From: Verrucomicrobiota bacterium
GTDB lineage: Bacteria; Verrucomicrobiota; Kiritimatiellia; CAIVKH01
Direction of reading: 5' to 3'
Assembly (NCBI GenBank): GCA_024233345.1
Contig: JACKPT010000006.1
Span: 62,001 to 126,000 of the forward strand
DNA: 64,000 nucleotides
Shown here piece after piece: positions 25,869 through 33,674 of the stretch; the stretch's first letter is position 1; every line of letters starts with the position of its first letter. Position numbers and translations under genes: made by a program. The notes beneath the pieces were generated by a model. It was not told the DNA's origin. It did no database searches and saw nothing but the letters and a program-made list of their open reading frames with translations.

Positions 25869-26369
25869 ATGAAAATCCAACTGTCGTCGCTGCTCGGGCT
25901 GGGACTGCTCATCAGCATCCAGAACGCACCGTTTGTCCAGGCTGGAAACGAAACCCTGGAAGATTCAACACCTCCCGAGCAGCAGGAAGAAATTGCGGTC
26001 GGGCCCGCAGCGGGAACCGAGAACAGCGGGGCAACCGTGGAGGCTAATGAACCCTCACGGGACCACGAGCTCGCCGCTCTGGATGCACGGATCGCGCGTC
26101 TCGAAAGGGACGCTAAGGAACTCGCGGAAAAGAAGGACCAGGCACGGCTCTTCCAGGATATGGCACAATCCCGCGATCAAACCGTCAACGCCAGGGAGGC
26201 TGGCGAACTCTACGAACGCTTGCACCGAGAGTGGGTGGCACTCCGCTCAGAGATTCAACAAATCCGGGTGGAACGCGACAGACTGCTTGCCCAAAGGGAG
26301 ATGGAGCCGGAGGAGATCGAACCTTCGCCTCCGGCCCCTCAACACGATGACCTCCCGGCAGGCGAATAG
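25869..26369 (+). CDS. Secreted coiled-coil protein, unknown function
   Basis: A 166-residue protein with a signal peptide (MKIQLSSLLGLGLLISIQNAPFVQA region) followed by a Glu/Pro-rich linker. A long charged helix runs about 65-150, with heptad patterns such as ALDARIARLERDAKELAEK and IQQIRVERDRLLAQREME. It ends in a proline-rich acidic tail. No known family. An in-frame upstream ATG at 25818 would add 17 residues, but the signal peptide argues for 25869. It sits between the GH112 and GH29 genes on the same strand. It resembles the acidic coiled-coil protein at 6012-6920 in composition only. Confidence 0.6.
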   Translation: MKIQLSSLLGLGLLISIQNAPFVQAGNETLEDSTPPEQQEEIAVGPAAGTENSGATVEANEPSRDHELAALDARIARLERDAKELAEKKDQARLFQDMAQSRDQTVNAREAGELYERLHREWVALRSEIQQIRVERDRLLAQREMEPEEIEPSPPAPQHDDLPAGE

Positions 26370-26394
26370 AGCCGCGCCGAAGAAACACACGGCC

Positions 26395-28320
26395 ATGTCG
26401 GGGATGATCCGCAGCGTTTTTGTAATCTCCCTGATCATGCTATCGGCGCCGGCATTCGCCGAACCGGATGTACCAGCGACCCGGAACATCCCGGTGAAGA
26501 ACCCCGGCTTCGAGTCCGGGAACCTCCAGGGATGGAATGAACGGAGTTGGCTGACCCGCCGGGCGCGGGTTGTCCGGAACCCGCACGAGGGCGACTATGC
26601 CCTCGCACTCGGGCCCGAAACGGGCCGGGCGGCCCAGCTCGTACCGATTCAACCCGGCGGGATCTACCGCTTGTCCGCCGTGGTCAAGACCGATGCCGGG
26701 TCGGAAGAGGTCCAGCTCATCGCCAGCGAGTACGGCGGAGTCAAGGCGTCGGTCTCCAGCGCCCTCACTCAGTTCACGAAGGTATCACTCGAGTTCGAGT
26801 CGGCCCGTGCGGCGGACCATGTCCTGATCACCGTTGCACACCCCGCGGGTCCAGGCCGAGGTTATGTCGACGAGATCGTGCTGACAAAGATCGGGGATAC
26901 CCCCCCTCCCCGCATCGAGGACATGGCCCTGCCGAGGTCCCGCCATATTCTTGAAGAAGGCGGCGTTGCCCAGCAGCCCGACGAGGTGATGCAGTGGTTC
27001 CTTGACGCCAAATTCGGGATGTTCATCCACTGGGGCGTCTATGCGGCCATGGACGAGGGTGCGGAATGGGTGATGCACGACAAGGCGTATTCTCCCAAGG
27101 CCTACCGCGAACGGGCCGAGAATCCGGAAAGCGGATTTACCGCATCCAGTTATGATCCCGACGAATGGGCCGCGCTCGCCAAGGCCGCCGGCATGAAGTA
27201 CGTCGTGCTTACCGCGCGCCACCATGACGGCTATGCGTTGTTCGACAGCCACCACGAGAACAGTTGGACCAGCGTGCAGCACCTTGGACGGGACTTCATT
27301 CGTGAATACGTCGAAGCGGTCCGCCGTGCGGGGCTGCAGGTAGGTCTGTACTACTCGCCCATGAGCTGGCGCTACCCCGGCTACTACAACGTCACCGGCC
27401 GTGACATGAAACCCAACGTCTGGAACTACCGGCCTGAGCCGTGGCACAAGGAAAACGCCCGCGTCATGAAGGAAGAAGCCTACGAGCAGGTTACCCGGCT
27501 TCTTTCCGATTATGGCCCGCGCGCGTATATGTTCTGGGACGGCGCCTGGCTTGGTCAGACCATCGATCCCGAACTTGAGGACCGGTTCTGGGATACCGGC
27601 CGTTATCAGAATCCCGACAAAGAATGGCCGATCGGCGAATCCTGCGTGGTTCGGGAGGACGGCACCGGGAAGGCCCTCGGCATCATGGGGCTGGTGCGGA
27701 AATTTCAACCGCGCATGATTGTCAATGAACGGTTCAGTTGGATCGGCGATGTTCACGCCGAAGAGGGCGTTTCCGCATCGTCCGGACCGATCCGCGACCG
27801 CCAGGTCATGGAAAAGTGCTTGCCACTGATGAAGGGCGGTTGGGGTTTCCGTCCGGACCGGCCGGTATTCAGTTTTGAGGAAGTCGCGGTTTATCTTTCC
27901 GACTGCGCCATCCGCAACATCAACCTGCTCCTGAATGTTTCACCGGACCGGCACGGACGCATTCCGGACAACCAGCGTGGGGTTCTGCTTGAGATGGGAA
28001 ACTGGCTCGGTCGTGTCGGTGATGCGTTCTTCGGAACGCGCGGCGGACCCTGGCAGCCCCTCTTTGGCGAATATGGATTCACCTGGCGGGAGGACAAGAT
28101 CTACTGCCATATCCTGCCCGGGTACGAAGGCATTGCATCCGCCTCCTTCACGACACAATCCCTCGGCGGCCGGGACGTGACCGGGGTGCGCGACTTGTCG
28201 AGCAACCAGCCTCTTGACTGGATCGAAAATGAAAACGGAACCCTGACGGTGTCGGGTATCGGTTATTCGACCGACCCTCCCGTGACGATTCTCGAACTCA
28301 CCCTGGCCGAAAGCCTCTAG
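26395..28320 (+). CDS. GH29 alpha-L-fucosidase-like enzyme with N-terminal CBM
   Basis: A 641-residue secreted glycosidase with a signal peptide ending near PAFAEP. Residues about 25-165 are a galactose-binding-like sandwich (VKNPGFESG...YVDEIVLTKI). The GH29 barrel follows with FGMFIHWG and ARHHDGYALFDS. The probable nucleophile is Asp382 in MFWDGAW, and a C-terminal beta domain ends the chain. GH29 enzymes release alpha-L-fucose; since L-galactose differs only by the 6-hydroxyl, some act on alpha-L-galactosides, which matters in a galactan cluster. The motif reads FWDG rather than the commoner WFDG. Two ATGs (26395, 26404) are possible starts. An overlapping frame runs through the preceding gene but is not used there. 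The next sulfatase begins 6 bases after the stop. Confidence 0.88.
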   Translation: MSGMIRSVFVISLIMLSAPAFAEPDVPATRNIPVKNPGFESGNLQGWNERSWLTRRARVVRNPHEGDYALALGPETGRAAQLVPIQPGGIYRLSAVVKTDAGSEEVQLIASEYGGVKASVSSALTQFTKVSLEFESARAADHVLITVAHPAGPGRGYVDEIVLTKIGDTPPPRIEDMALPRSRHILEEGGVAQQPDEVMQWFLDAKFGMFIHWGVYAAMDEGAEWVMHDKAYSPKAYRERAENPESGFTASSYDPDEWAALAKAAGMKYVVLTARHHDGYALFDSHHENSWTSVQHLGRDFIREYVEAVRRAGLQVGLYYSPMSWRYPGYYNVTGRDMKPNVWNYRPEPWHKENARVMKEEAYEQVTRLLSDYGPRAYMFWDGAWLGQTIDPELEDRFWDTGRYQNPDKEWPIGESCVVREDGTGKALGIMGLVRKFQPRMIVNERFSWIGDVHAEEGVSASSGPIRDRQVMEKCLPLMKGGWGFRPDRPVFSFEEVAVYLSDCAIRNINLLLNVSPDRHGRIPDNQRGVLLEMGNWLGRVGDAFFGTRGGPWQPLFGEYGFTWREDKIYCHILPGYEGIASASFTTQSLGGRDVTGVRDLSSNQPLDWIENENGTLTVSGIGYSTDPPVTILELTLAESL

Positions 28321-28326
28321 CATACA

Positions 28327-29973
28327 ATGAAACGGGTATGGAAATACATGCTGTTCCCCGTCACCGTGCTCACGATGATCGTGACGGAAGCCGCAGAGCG
28401 ACCGCATGTCCTTGTCATCGTGCTGGATGATTTTGGAACCGGTCAGTTTGCGCCAATGGCCCGCCAACTGGAATTGGATCAGATCGATCCCGGCCTGCTG
28501 GCGTATACCGATGAACTGGATGAGCCGTATGACCGGCAGGCCGCTTTGGCTGCAGCCCGGCATGCCATGCCGTTCATGGACACCTTGGCCGGGCATGGTG
28601 TGTTGTTCAGCCGGGCCTTCGCCGCCAACAGCCTGTGCGCCCCCAGCCGGCAGGCGATTCTGACCGGGTCCAATCCGCTCCGCTGGGGTGCGTATCGCAA
28701 CATCGACGTCGAGGCCTGCGGCCTGCAGGAACGGAGCCTCGCCGGACGGTTTCGCGATGTCGGGTACCGCACCGCCTTCATCGGCAAGTGGCATGTTGGA
28801 CCGTGGGACACCAATCTCCTCGCGGAAGTCGAGGCCCGGGGCGGTACCTATGCGGACGCACTCGATGCAGGCTACGAGGGCTCCGTCCGCGAAGCGGACC
28901 ACCCCCTCAACAACGGTTTCGACTATGCCTTCTTCTACAACCGCTGGGAATGCCCCTACTATGGCTCCCGGTTGCTCTGGGAGGACCGGACCTTCACCGG
29001 CGTTCAACCGGAGTACAACACCGACCTGTTCACCCGGAAAGCAGCTGCATTTCTTGCGAAGGCGCTGGATGAGGAACGTCCTTTCTTTCTCCAATTGGCC
29101 TTTCATACCGCCCACCTGCCGCTGGATGTCGATGCCCCCGAGGCTTATTCCGGCCGGTTCGATACCGGGCACCCGGCCATCAATCGTTTCTATACCCATC
29201 TCTTCGCAGTCGACAGTGCGGTGAAGCGTTTGGTCGACATGCTCCGGGCCCGTGGCGTGTGGGAAAACACAATCCTGTTCTTTACCTCCGATAACGGCGC
29301 GACCTGCAAGGTCGGCAACGGCGACCTGAGCCTGATTCCGGGCAATGGCATTCACCGTGGCCACAAGGGGCAATACTTTCTCGGCGGCATCCGGGTTCCG
29401 CTTCTGATGACCTGGCCCGCCGGAATCCGGGAACCGGCGCGGATCGATGCCGCGGTTTCACTGATGGACATCCTGCCCACCGCTCTGGCCGCGGCCGGGG
29501 CCGCCATCCCCGAAGGAATCGACGGCAGGAGTCTGCTCCCCCTGATCGCGGGCGAAACGCCTTCCGTTCACGAACGTTTGTACTTCGCCGGCATTCATGC
29601 CGCGGCCTGGGGTTATTCCGGGGCCTACGTCTATGGCGATGCCCAGGCAAGGCGGGATCTCTGGCCCGGAGCCTGGGCCGTGGTCGAAGGCGATTACATC
29701 CTGCGGTTCGTGGGCCGGCTCGACCGGGGCCTCGAACAGGCGTGGCCGGAGGGGCGCCCCTCCCACCTTGCCCTCTATGACCTTGCCGACGATCCGATCG
29801 AGCAGCATGACCTGTCGAAGAGGGACCCCGAACGGGTCGAGCGGATGAAGCGGGACTTCCAATCGTTCGCGAAAGAGCTTCCCCCGCCCCACCGATGGGA
29901 CCGTCGCCGCTGGGAGGAATTGATTGCGCAAGGAGATGCACAAATGAACACCGACCGGAGGCCCTTACAATGA
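28327..29973 (+). CDS. Secreted type I sulfatase
   Basis: A 548-residue S1 sulfatase with a signal peptide (about 1-23). VIVLDDFGTGQF holds the metal Asp pair; CAPSRQAILTG carries formylglycine precursor Cys104. An insertion of about 45 residues between the Asp pair and the Cys motif, rich in Asp/Leu and containing a long helix, is larger than in the other sulfatases here. GKWHVGPWDTN, HTAHLPLDVDAP and FFTSDNGA are the other expected motifs. It starts 6 bases after GH29 and its TGA overlaps the next sulfatase start (ATGA). Subfamily and sulfate position are not assignable by eye. Confidence 0.9.
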   Translation: MKRVWKYMLFPVTVLTMIVTEAAERPHVLVIVLDDFGTGQFAPMARQLELDQIDPGLLAYTDELDEPYDRQAALAAARHAMPFMDTLAGHGVLFSRAFAANSLCAPSRQAILTGSNPLRWGAYRNIDVEACGLQERSLAGRFRDVGYRTAFIGKWHVGPWDTNLLAEVEARGGTYADALDAGYEGSVREADHPLNNGFDYAFFYNRWECPYYGSRLLWEDRTFTGVQPEYNTDLFTRKAAAFLAKALDEERPFFLQLAFHTAHLPLDVDAPEAYSGRFDTGHPAINRFYTHLFAVDSAVKRLVDMLRARGVWENTILFFTSDNGATCKVGNGDLSLIPGNGIHRGHKGQYFLGGIRVPLLMTWPAGIREPARIDAAVSLMDILPTALAAAGAAIPEGIDGRSLLPLIAGETPSVHERLYFAGIHAAAWGYSGAYVYGDAQARRDLWPGAWAVVEGDYILRFVGRLDRGLEQAWPEGRPSHLALYDLADDPIEQHDLSKRDPERVERMKRDFQSFAKELPPPHRWDRRRWEELIAQGDAQMNTDRRPLQ

Positions 29974-31349
29974 AATTCCTGCTCCCACCTATCGCGGCGA
30001 CTCTGTTTCTGGCTTGCACCGTGGGTGCATCGACAGTGACAAAACCCAACCTGGTCATCATCCTGACCGATGATCAGGGCTATGCAGATGTTGGATTCAA
30101 TGGGTGCACCGACATCCCCACCCCGCATATCGACTCCATCGCGGATCTCGGCGGGCGTTTCTCGAATGGCTATGTCACCCACCCAGTGTGCGGACCCAGC
30201 CGGGCCGCCCTGTTGACGGGCCGCTATCAAGGGCGGTTCGGATTCAACACCAATCCCAGCGTGGATCCGGACAACCCGGACGTCGGGATCCCCCATGACC
30301 AGAAAAACATCGCCGAGGTGCTGTCCAAGGTGGGCTACACCAGCGCGGTCATCGGCAAGTGGCACATGGGCAGCCATCCCGACCACCATCCACTGAGTCG
30401 CGGGTTTGACTACTTCTTCGGGTTTCTGACCGGTGGACACCGCTATCTCCCCGGCGAACTGACCCTGAACGACTTGTCTGAGGTGAAGCAGGACTGGGAA
30501 TGGTACAAGACCCGGATCATGGAGAACCGCGAACGGGTGGATATCGACGACTACCTGACCGACGCACTGACCGATGCGGGGGTGAGGTTTATCCGCAGGG
30601 CGGCTCAAAGCGACAAGCCGTTCATGCTCTACCTCGCCTACAACGCGCCCCACACCCCGCTCCAGGCCACGGAGAAATACCTGTCGCGGTTTCGGGACAT
30701 CCGGGACGAGAACCGCCGTATCTATGCGGCAATGGTGAGCGCGGTGGACGACGGGGTGGGCCGCGTTCTGGAGACTCTCCGGGATCTCGGCCTCGAAGAC
30801 AACACCATCGTCGCCTTCCTCTCGGACAACGGCGGGGCGCGGAACAACGCCTCCCGGAATACCCCGCTTCGCGGCTTCAAGAGCGACTTTTTCGACGGCG
30901 GGTTGCGGGTGCCCTTCGCCATGATGTGGCCGGGCGTGATCCCCCCCGGCCTCCAGTATGACAAGCCGGTGATCTCGCTCGATCTTCTCGGCACCATCGC
31001 CGGCGTCACCGGTGCGGGGATCGACCCGGAACGACCGCTCGATGGGGTCAACCTTATCCCCTACCTCACCGGGGAACAAGACGGCGCGCCGCACCAGGCA
31101 CTCTACTGGCGGGCCCCCGGTCCCAACCAGATGGCCACACGCAAGGGTGAACTGAAACTGGTGGCCAATCGCGACCGCCTTAAGGACACCTACCAGCTTT
31201 TCGATCTCGGGGAGGACATCGCCGAGCAAAACGACCTGCAGCCTGAACGCCAGGACGCGAAAACCGAGCTTCTGGAGGCATGGGAGGCCTGGAATTCGGA
31301 ACTCAAGCCGCAACCCTTCCCCGCCCTCGGCGATGTGTGGTGGCGATGA
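29970..31349 (+). CDS. Secreted type I arylsulfatase-like sulfatase
   Basis: A 459-residue S1 sulfatase with a signal peptide (about 1-21). LTDDQGYADVGFNG (metal Asp pair), CGPSRAALLTGRYQ with formylglycine precursor Cys74, GKWHMG, YNAPHTPLQA and LSDNGGARNN are all present. The C-terminal FDLGEDIAEQNDL is typical of S1 enzymes. The frame is open about 25 codons further upstream, but GGAGG 7-8 bases before ATG 29970 and the signal peptide define the start. It overlaps the previous sulfatase and the following esterase by ATGA, so three secreted enzymes are translationally coupled and may act on the same sulfated, acetylated glycan. Confidence 0.9.
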   Translation: MKFLLPPIAATLFLACTVGASTVTKPNLVIILTDDQGYADVGFNGCTDIPTPHIDSIADLGGRFSNGYVTHPVCGPSRAALLTGRYQGRFGFNTNPSVDPDNPDVGIPHDQKNIAEVLSKVGYTSAVIGKWHMGSHPDHHPLSRGFDYFFGFLTGGHRYLPGELTLNDLSEVKQDWEWYKTRIMENRERVDIDDYLTDALTDAGVRFIRRAAQSDKPFMLYLAYNAPHTPLQATEKYLSRFRDIRDENRRIYAAMVSAVDDGVGRVLETLRDLGLEDNTIVAFLSDNGGARNNASRNTPLRGFKSDFFDGGLRVPFAMMWPGVIPPGLQYDKPVISLDLLGTIAGVTGAGIDPERPLDGVNLIPYLTGEQDGAPHQALYWRAPGPNQMATRKGELKLVANRDRLKDTYQLFDLGEDIAEQNDLQPERQDAKTELLEAWEAWNSELKPQPFPALGDVWWR

Positions 31350-32137
31350 TGGTACGTTGCCTGTCCATGGCTGGTAAGGCCGTCGGAGCAATCCTGCTCA
31401 TGGTTGGCGGAATGGCGGCGGCCGAAACCAACCCGCTCCAAGTCGTGGTCTGCGCGGGCCAGAGCAACATGCAGGGCGACGGCCAGGTGAGCGAACTGCC
31501 AGCGTACCTTGCCGCACCTCAACCCGACGTCCTCTTCTTCGATGGCCGGGAATGGAGTCCCCTCGCCCCCGGCAAGACGGCTCCCAGTCCCGCGAATTTC
31601 GGCCCGGAACTTTCGTTCGGGAAACGGTTCCAGGCCCTGGTCGGTGAAAACATCGGCCTGATCAAGCACAGCAAGGGCACGACCAACCTCGCGGTTGATC
31701 GGAATCCCGATCTCCCGGCTTCCCTGTATCAGCAGCTTCTGGCCAAGGTGCGGACGGCACGGCAAACAAGGCCATTGGAGATCGTCGGGATGATCTGGAT
31801 GCAGGGCGAGCGGGATACGACACGCGAAGACTGGGCCGAGGCCTACCGCGACAACCTGGAGGCGTTGATCGCGCGGGCCCGCAAGGACTTCCAAAGCCCC
31901 GGCATGTTCTTTGTCGCGGGCCGCGTCAACCCGCCCAACCGCGAATGGGCTCCGCTCGTCCGCGCTGCTCAGGAACATTGTTCTGCCCCCAGATACGCCT
32001 GGATCGACTGCGACGATCTGGCTGGAGCCGAGAACATGCATTACGGGTCATGGGGCTACATCACCATGGGAAACAAGTTCGCCGACGCGTTGTGGAAGGG
32101 CATGGGTGAGGGGGCCGATCCGCCCTCCGGGGATTAA
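31346..32137 (+). CDS. Sialate O-acetylesterase-like carbohydrate esterase (SASA domain)
   Basis: A 263-residue secreted esterase with a signal peptide (about 1-26). The motif CAGQSNMQGDG (36-46) contains nucleophile Ser40 and is diagnostic for the SASA/CE6-like family. GMIWMQGERD is block III, and the C-terminal MHYGSWGY provides the His. These enzymes remove O-acetyl groups from sialic acids, xylan or other glycans, so the name of the family does not prove sialic acid. Two adjacent ATGs follow the sulfatase; the first overlaps its TGA. The TAA stop shares the four bases TTAA (32134-32137) with the stop of the convergent gene on the other strand. Confidence 0.85.
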   Translation: MMVRCLSMAGKAVGAILLMVGGMAAAETNPLQVVVCAGQSNMQGDGQVSELPAYLAAPQPDVLFFDGREWSPLAPGKTAPSPANFGPELSFGKRFQALVGENIGLIKHSKGTTNLAVDRNPDLPASLYQQLLAKVRTARQTRPLEIVGMIWMQGERDTTREDWAEAYRDNLEALIARARKDFQSPGMFFVAGRVNPPNREWAPLVRAAQEHCSAPRYAWIDCDDLAGAENMHYGSWGYITMGNKFADALWKGMGEGADPPSGD

Positions 32138-33546
32138 CGTACTCCGTCTGTCCCGGCCGGACCATCCGTCCGGAACCCTGCCACCGGAAGGCCGTTGGCG
32201 TCTGCGAGGGTGGCTATCGGATAGGCAGACCAAGCATAGCGAACCGCCATCGGCTCGATCACGGTGTCATTCCATACCGCCACCCGGTTTCCGTCGATTA
32301 CCCGGGCCTGCGCGGTGAGGAACTTCCCGTCGCATCCGGCAATGACAAACCCTTCGACGGGTTGCGCGTCGGCAAGACCCTGCTCCGCATCGCGGAAGGA
32401 AATCACCGCCCGCCCGTTTGCGAACTCGGCTTTTTCAAATCGCGGGCTTCGGGCGTGGTGGTCCAGGCGGTACAGATCCTCCAGCGCGATACGGGCAAGG
32501 CGATGCCCCACGGATTGTTTGTCGGGGTAGTGGACGTCGCCGGGAATGCCAAGATCGTGGGTAACCGCCATGCCGGTGTCGGGCTCGGTCAGCGCCAGCA
32601 TCTGGGCTTCCCGCAGCAGGGGCCAACCTCCCTTGGATTGAAACCATACAGGGGCATCGCCTTGCGTTGCGATCTGCGCGAAGTAGAAGGGACGTTCACC
32701 GAAGCCGGACCGCCACTCCCGGATCAAGGCAAGAAAAAGCGCCCGGTACTGCTCCGGTCGACCGGCATTTCCCTCGCCCTGGTACCAGAGAATCCCTCGC
32801 AAGGTGAACGGGAAGAGCGGCGCCAGCATCGAACGGTAGCAGGAGGACGGCAACCAGTGCGCCTGCTTCCATTCCCGGTCGAGACTGGCGGCGAATACCG
32901 GATCCGACTCGAGAACCTGACGGCTCATCCATGCCTCGATCGGGGTGCCGCTCCAGTTTACGTTCAGAAACGATTGGGGACGGCCGGTTTTCCGGAACAG
33001 TTCCCGAACAAAGAAGTAGGCCACGCCGCTGGCTTCGCCCACCGTATCCGGGGAGCACACCACCCAGCGACCCGCAGTCATCTTCGGTGGTGTGTCGTGA
33101 AGGATGCGCCGGGCCATGAAGATGCGGATCTCCGGATGATTCGCCGCCCCGATTTCCCGGGCTGCATGAAGACAGCTCTTCACCGGATACGCCATATTGG
33201 ACTGACCGCCCGCCAGCCAGACATCGCCCACCAACACATTCTTGATACGGGTGACCTGGTTGCTGTCCGAGCCATGGATGACCAATGTCCTTGGGGATGA
33301 GGATGCCGGCATCGGATCGAGAACCACATGCCAGGCGCCGTCGGCACCCGCCCGGGACTCCCGGATTTGGCCTCGATGGAAAACGGTGACAGGTTCGCCC
33401 GGAGCCGCCCAGCCCCAGATGCGAACGCTTCGGTCGGCCTGAAGCATCATGCCGTCGGAAATCACGTCCGGCAAGGTGACATCCGCACATACCGGCAGGA
33501 GAAGGCCGGCAACAAGATGGATGAGGGCAAATCTCTTCGGGTTCAT
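32134..33546 (-). CDS. Secreted sialate O-acetylesterase-like esterase with N-terminal beta domain
   Basis: A 470-residue secreted esterase. The signal peptide (1-21) is followed by a beta-sandwich (ADVTLPDVISDGMMLQADRS onward). The SGNH/SASA domain opens with GDVWLAGGQSNM (Ser116). ILWYQGEGN is block III, and a DVHYPDKQ segment supplies the Asp/His. This two-domain architecture is the large O-acetylesterase type found in many glycan clusters. It is a different subfamily from the neighbour at 31346. GGGGAGAAC precedes the ATG at 33546; the longer frame has no ribosome site. The gene faces the GH128 gene across 128 bases carrying a TTGCAT...GTATA element, so they may be co-regulated. Confidence 0.88.
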   Translation of the reverse strand: MNPKRFALIHLVAGLLLPVCADVTLPDVISDGMMLQADRSVRIWGWAAPGEPVTVFHRGQIRESRAGADGAWHVVLDPMPASSSPRTLVIHGSDSNQVTRIKNVLVGDVWLAGGQSNMAYPVKSCLHAAREIGAANHPEIRIFMARRILHDTPPKMTAGRWVVCSPDTVGEASGVAYFFVRELFRKTGRPQSFLNVNWSGTPIEAWMSRQVLESDPVFAASLDREWKQAHWLPSSCYRSMLAPLFPFTLRGILWYQGEGNAGRPEQYRALFLALIREWRSGFGERPFYFAQIATQGDAPVWFQSKGGWPLLREAQMLALTEPDTGMAVTHDLGIPGDVHYPDKQSVGHRLARIALEDLYRLDHHARSPRFEKAEFANGRAVISFRDAEQGLADAQPVEGFVIAGCDGKFLTAQARVIDGNRVAVWNDTVIEPMAVRYAWSAYPIATLADANGLPVAGFRTDGPAGTDGVR

Positions 33547-33578
33547 GGCTGTTCTCCCCGTTTCGGTAGACAAACTGG

Positions 33579-33594
33579 TTGCATTTGTGTATAC
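33579..33594 (+). promoter_or_regulatory. Candidate operator of the TTGC-N6-GTAT type
   Basis: TTGCATTTGTGTATAC lies between two divergent genes (esterase 33546, GH128 33675). It matches the element at 14430-14445 in 11 of 16 positions and overlaps an 8-bp palindrome TGTATACA (33588-33595). AT-rich -10-like sequence follows. Inference from similarity among promoter regions only. Confidence 0.35.
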
Positions 33595-33674
33595 ATTATA
33601 TTGATTAATCACGCAATGACAAGCGAGGCAAACAAGGACGTAGAGTACAGGATGAACCGACAGGATTCACAGAC

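Noticed and set aside
27940..29373. A 477-codon minus-strand frame opposite GH29 and a sulfatase
   Set aside because: It spans two real genes antisense and contains no family motif.
31346..33546. The two SASA-type esterases as proof of sialic acid use
   Set aside because: No sialidase, sialic acid lyase or transporter is present; the family also deacetylates other glycans.
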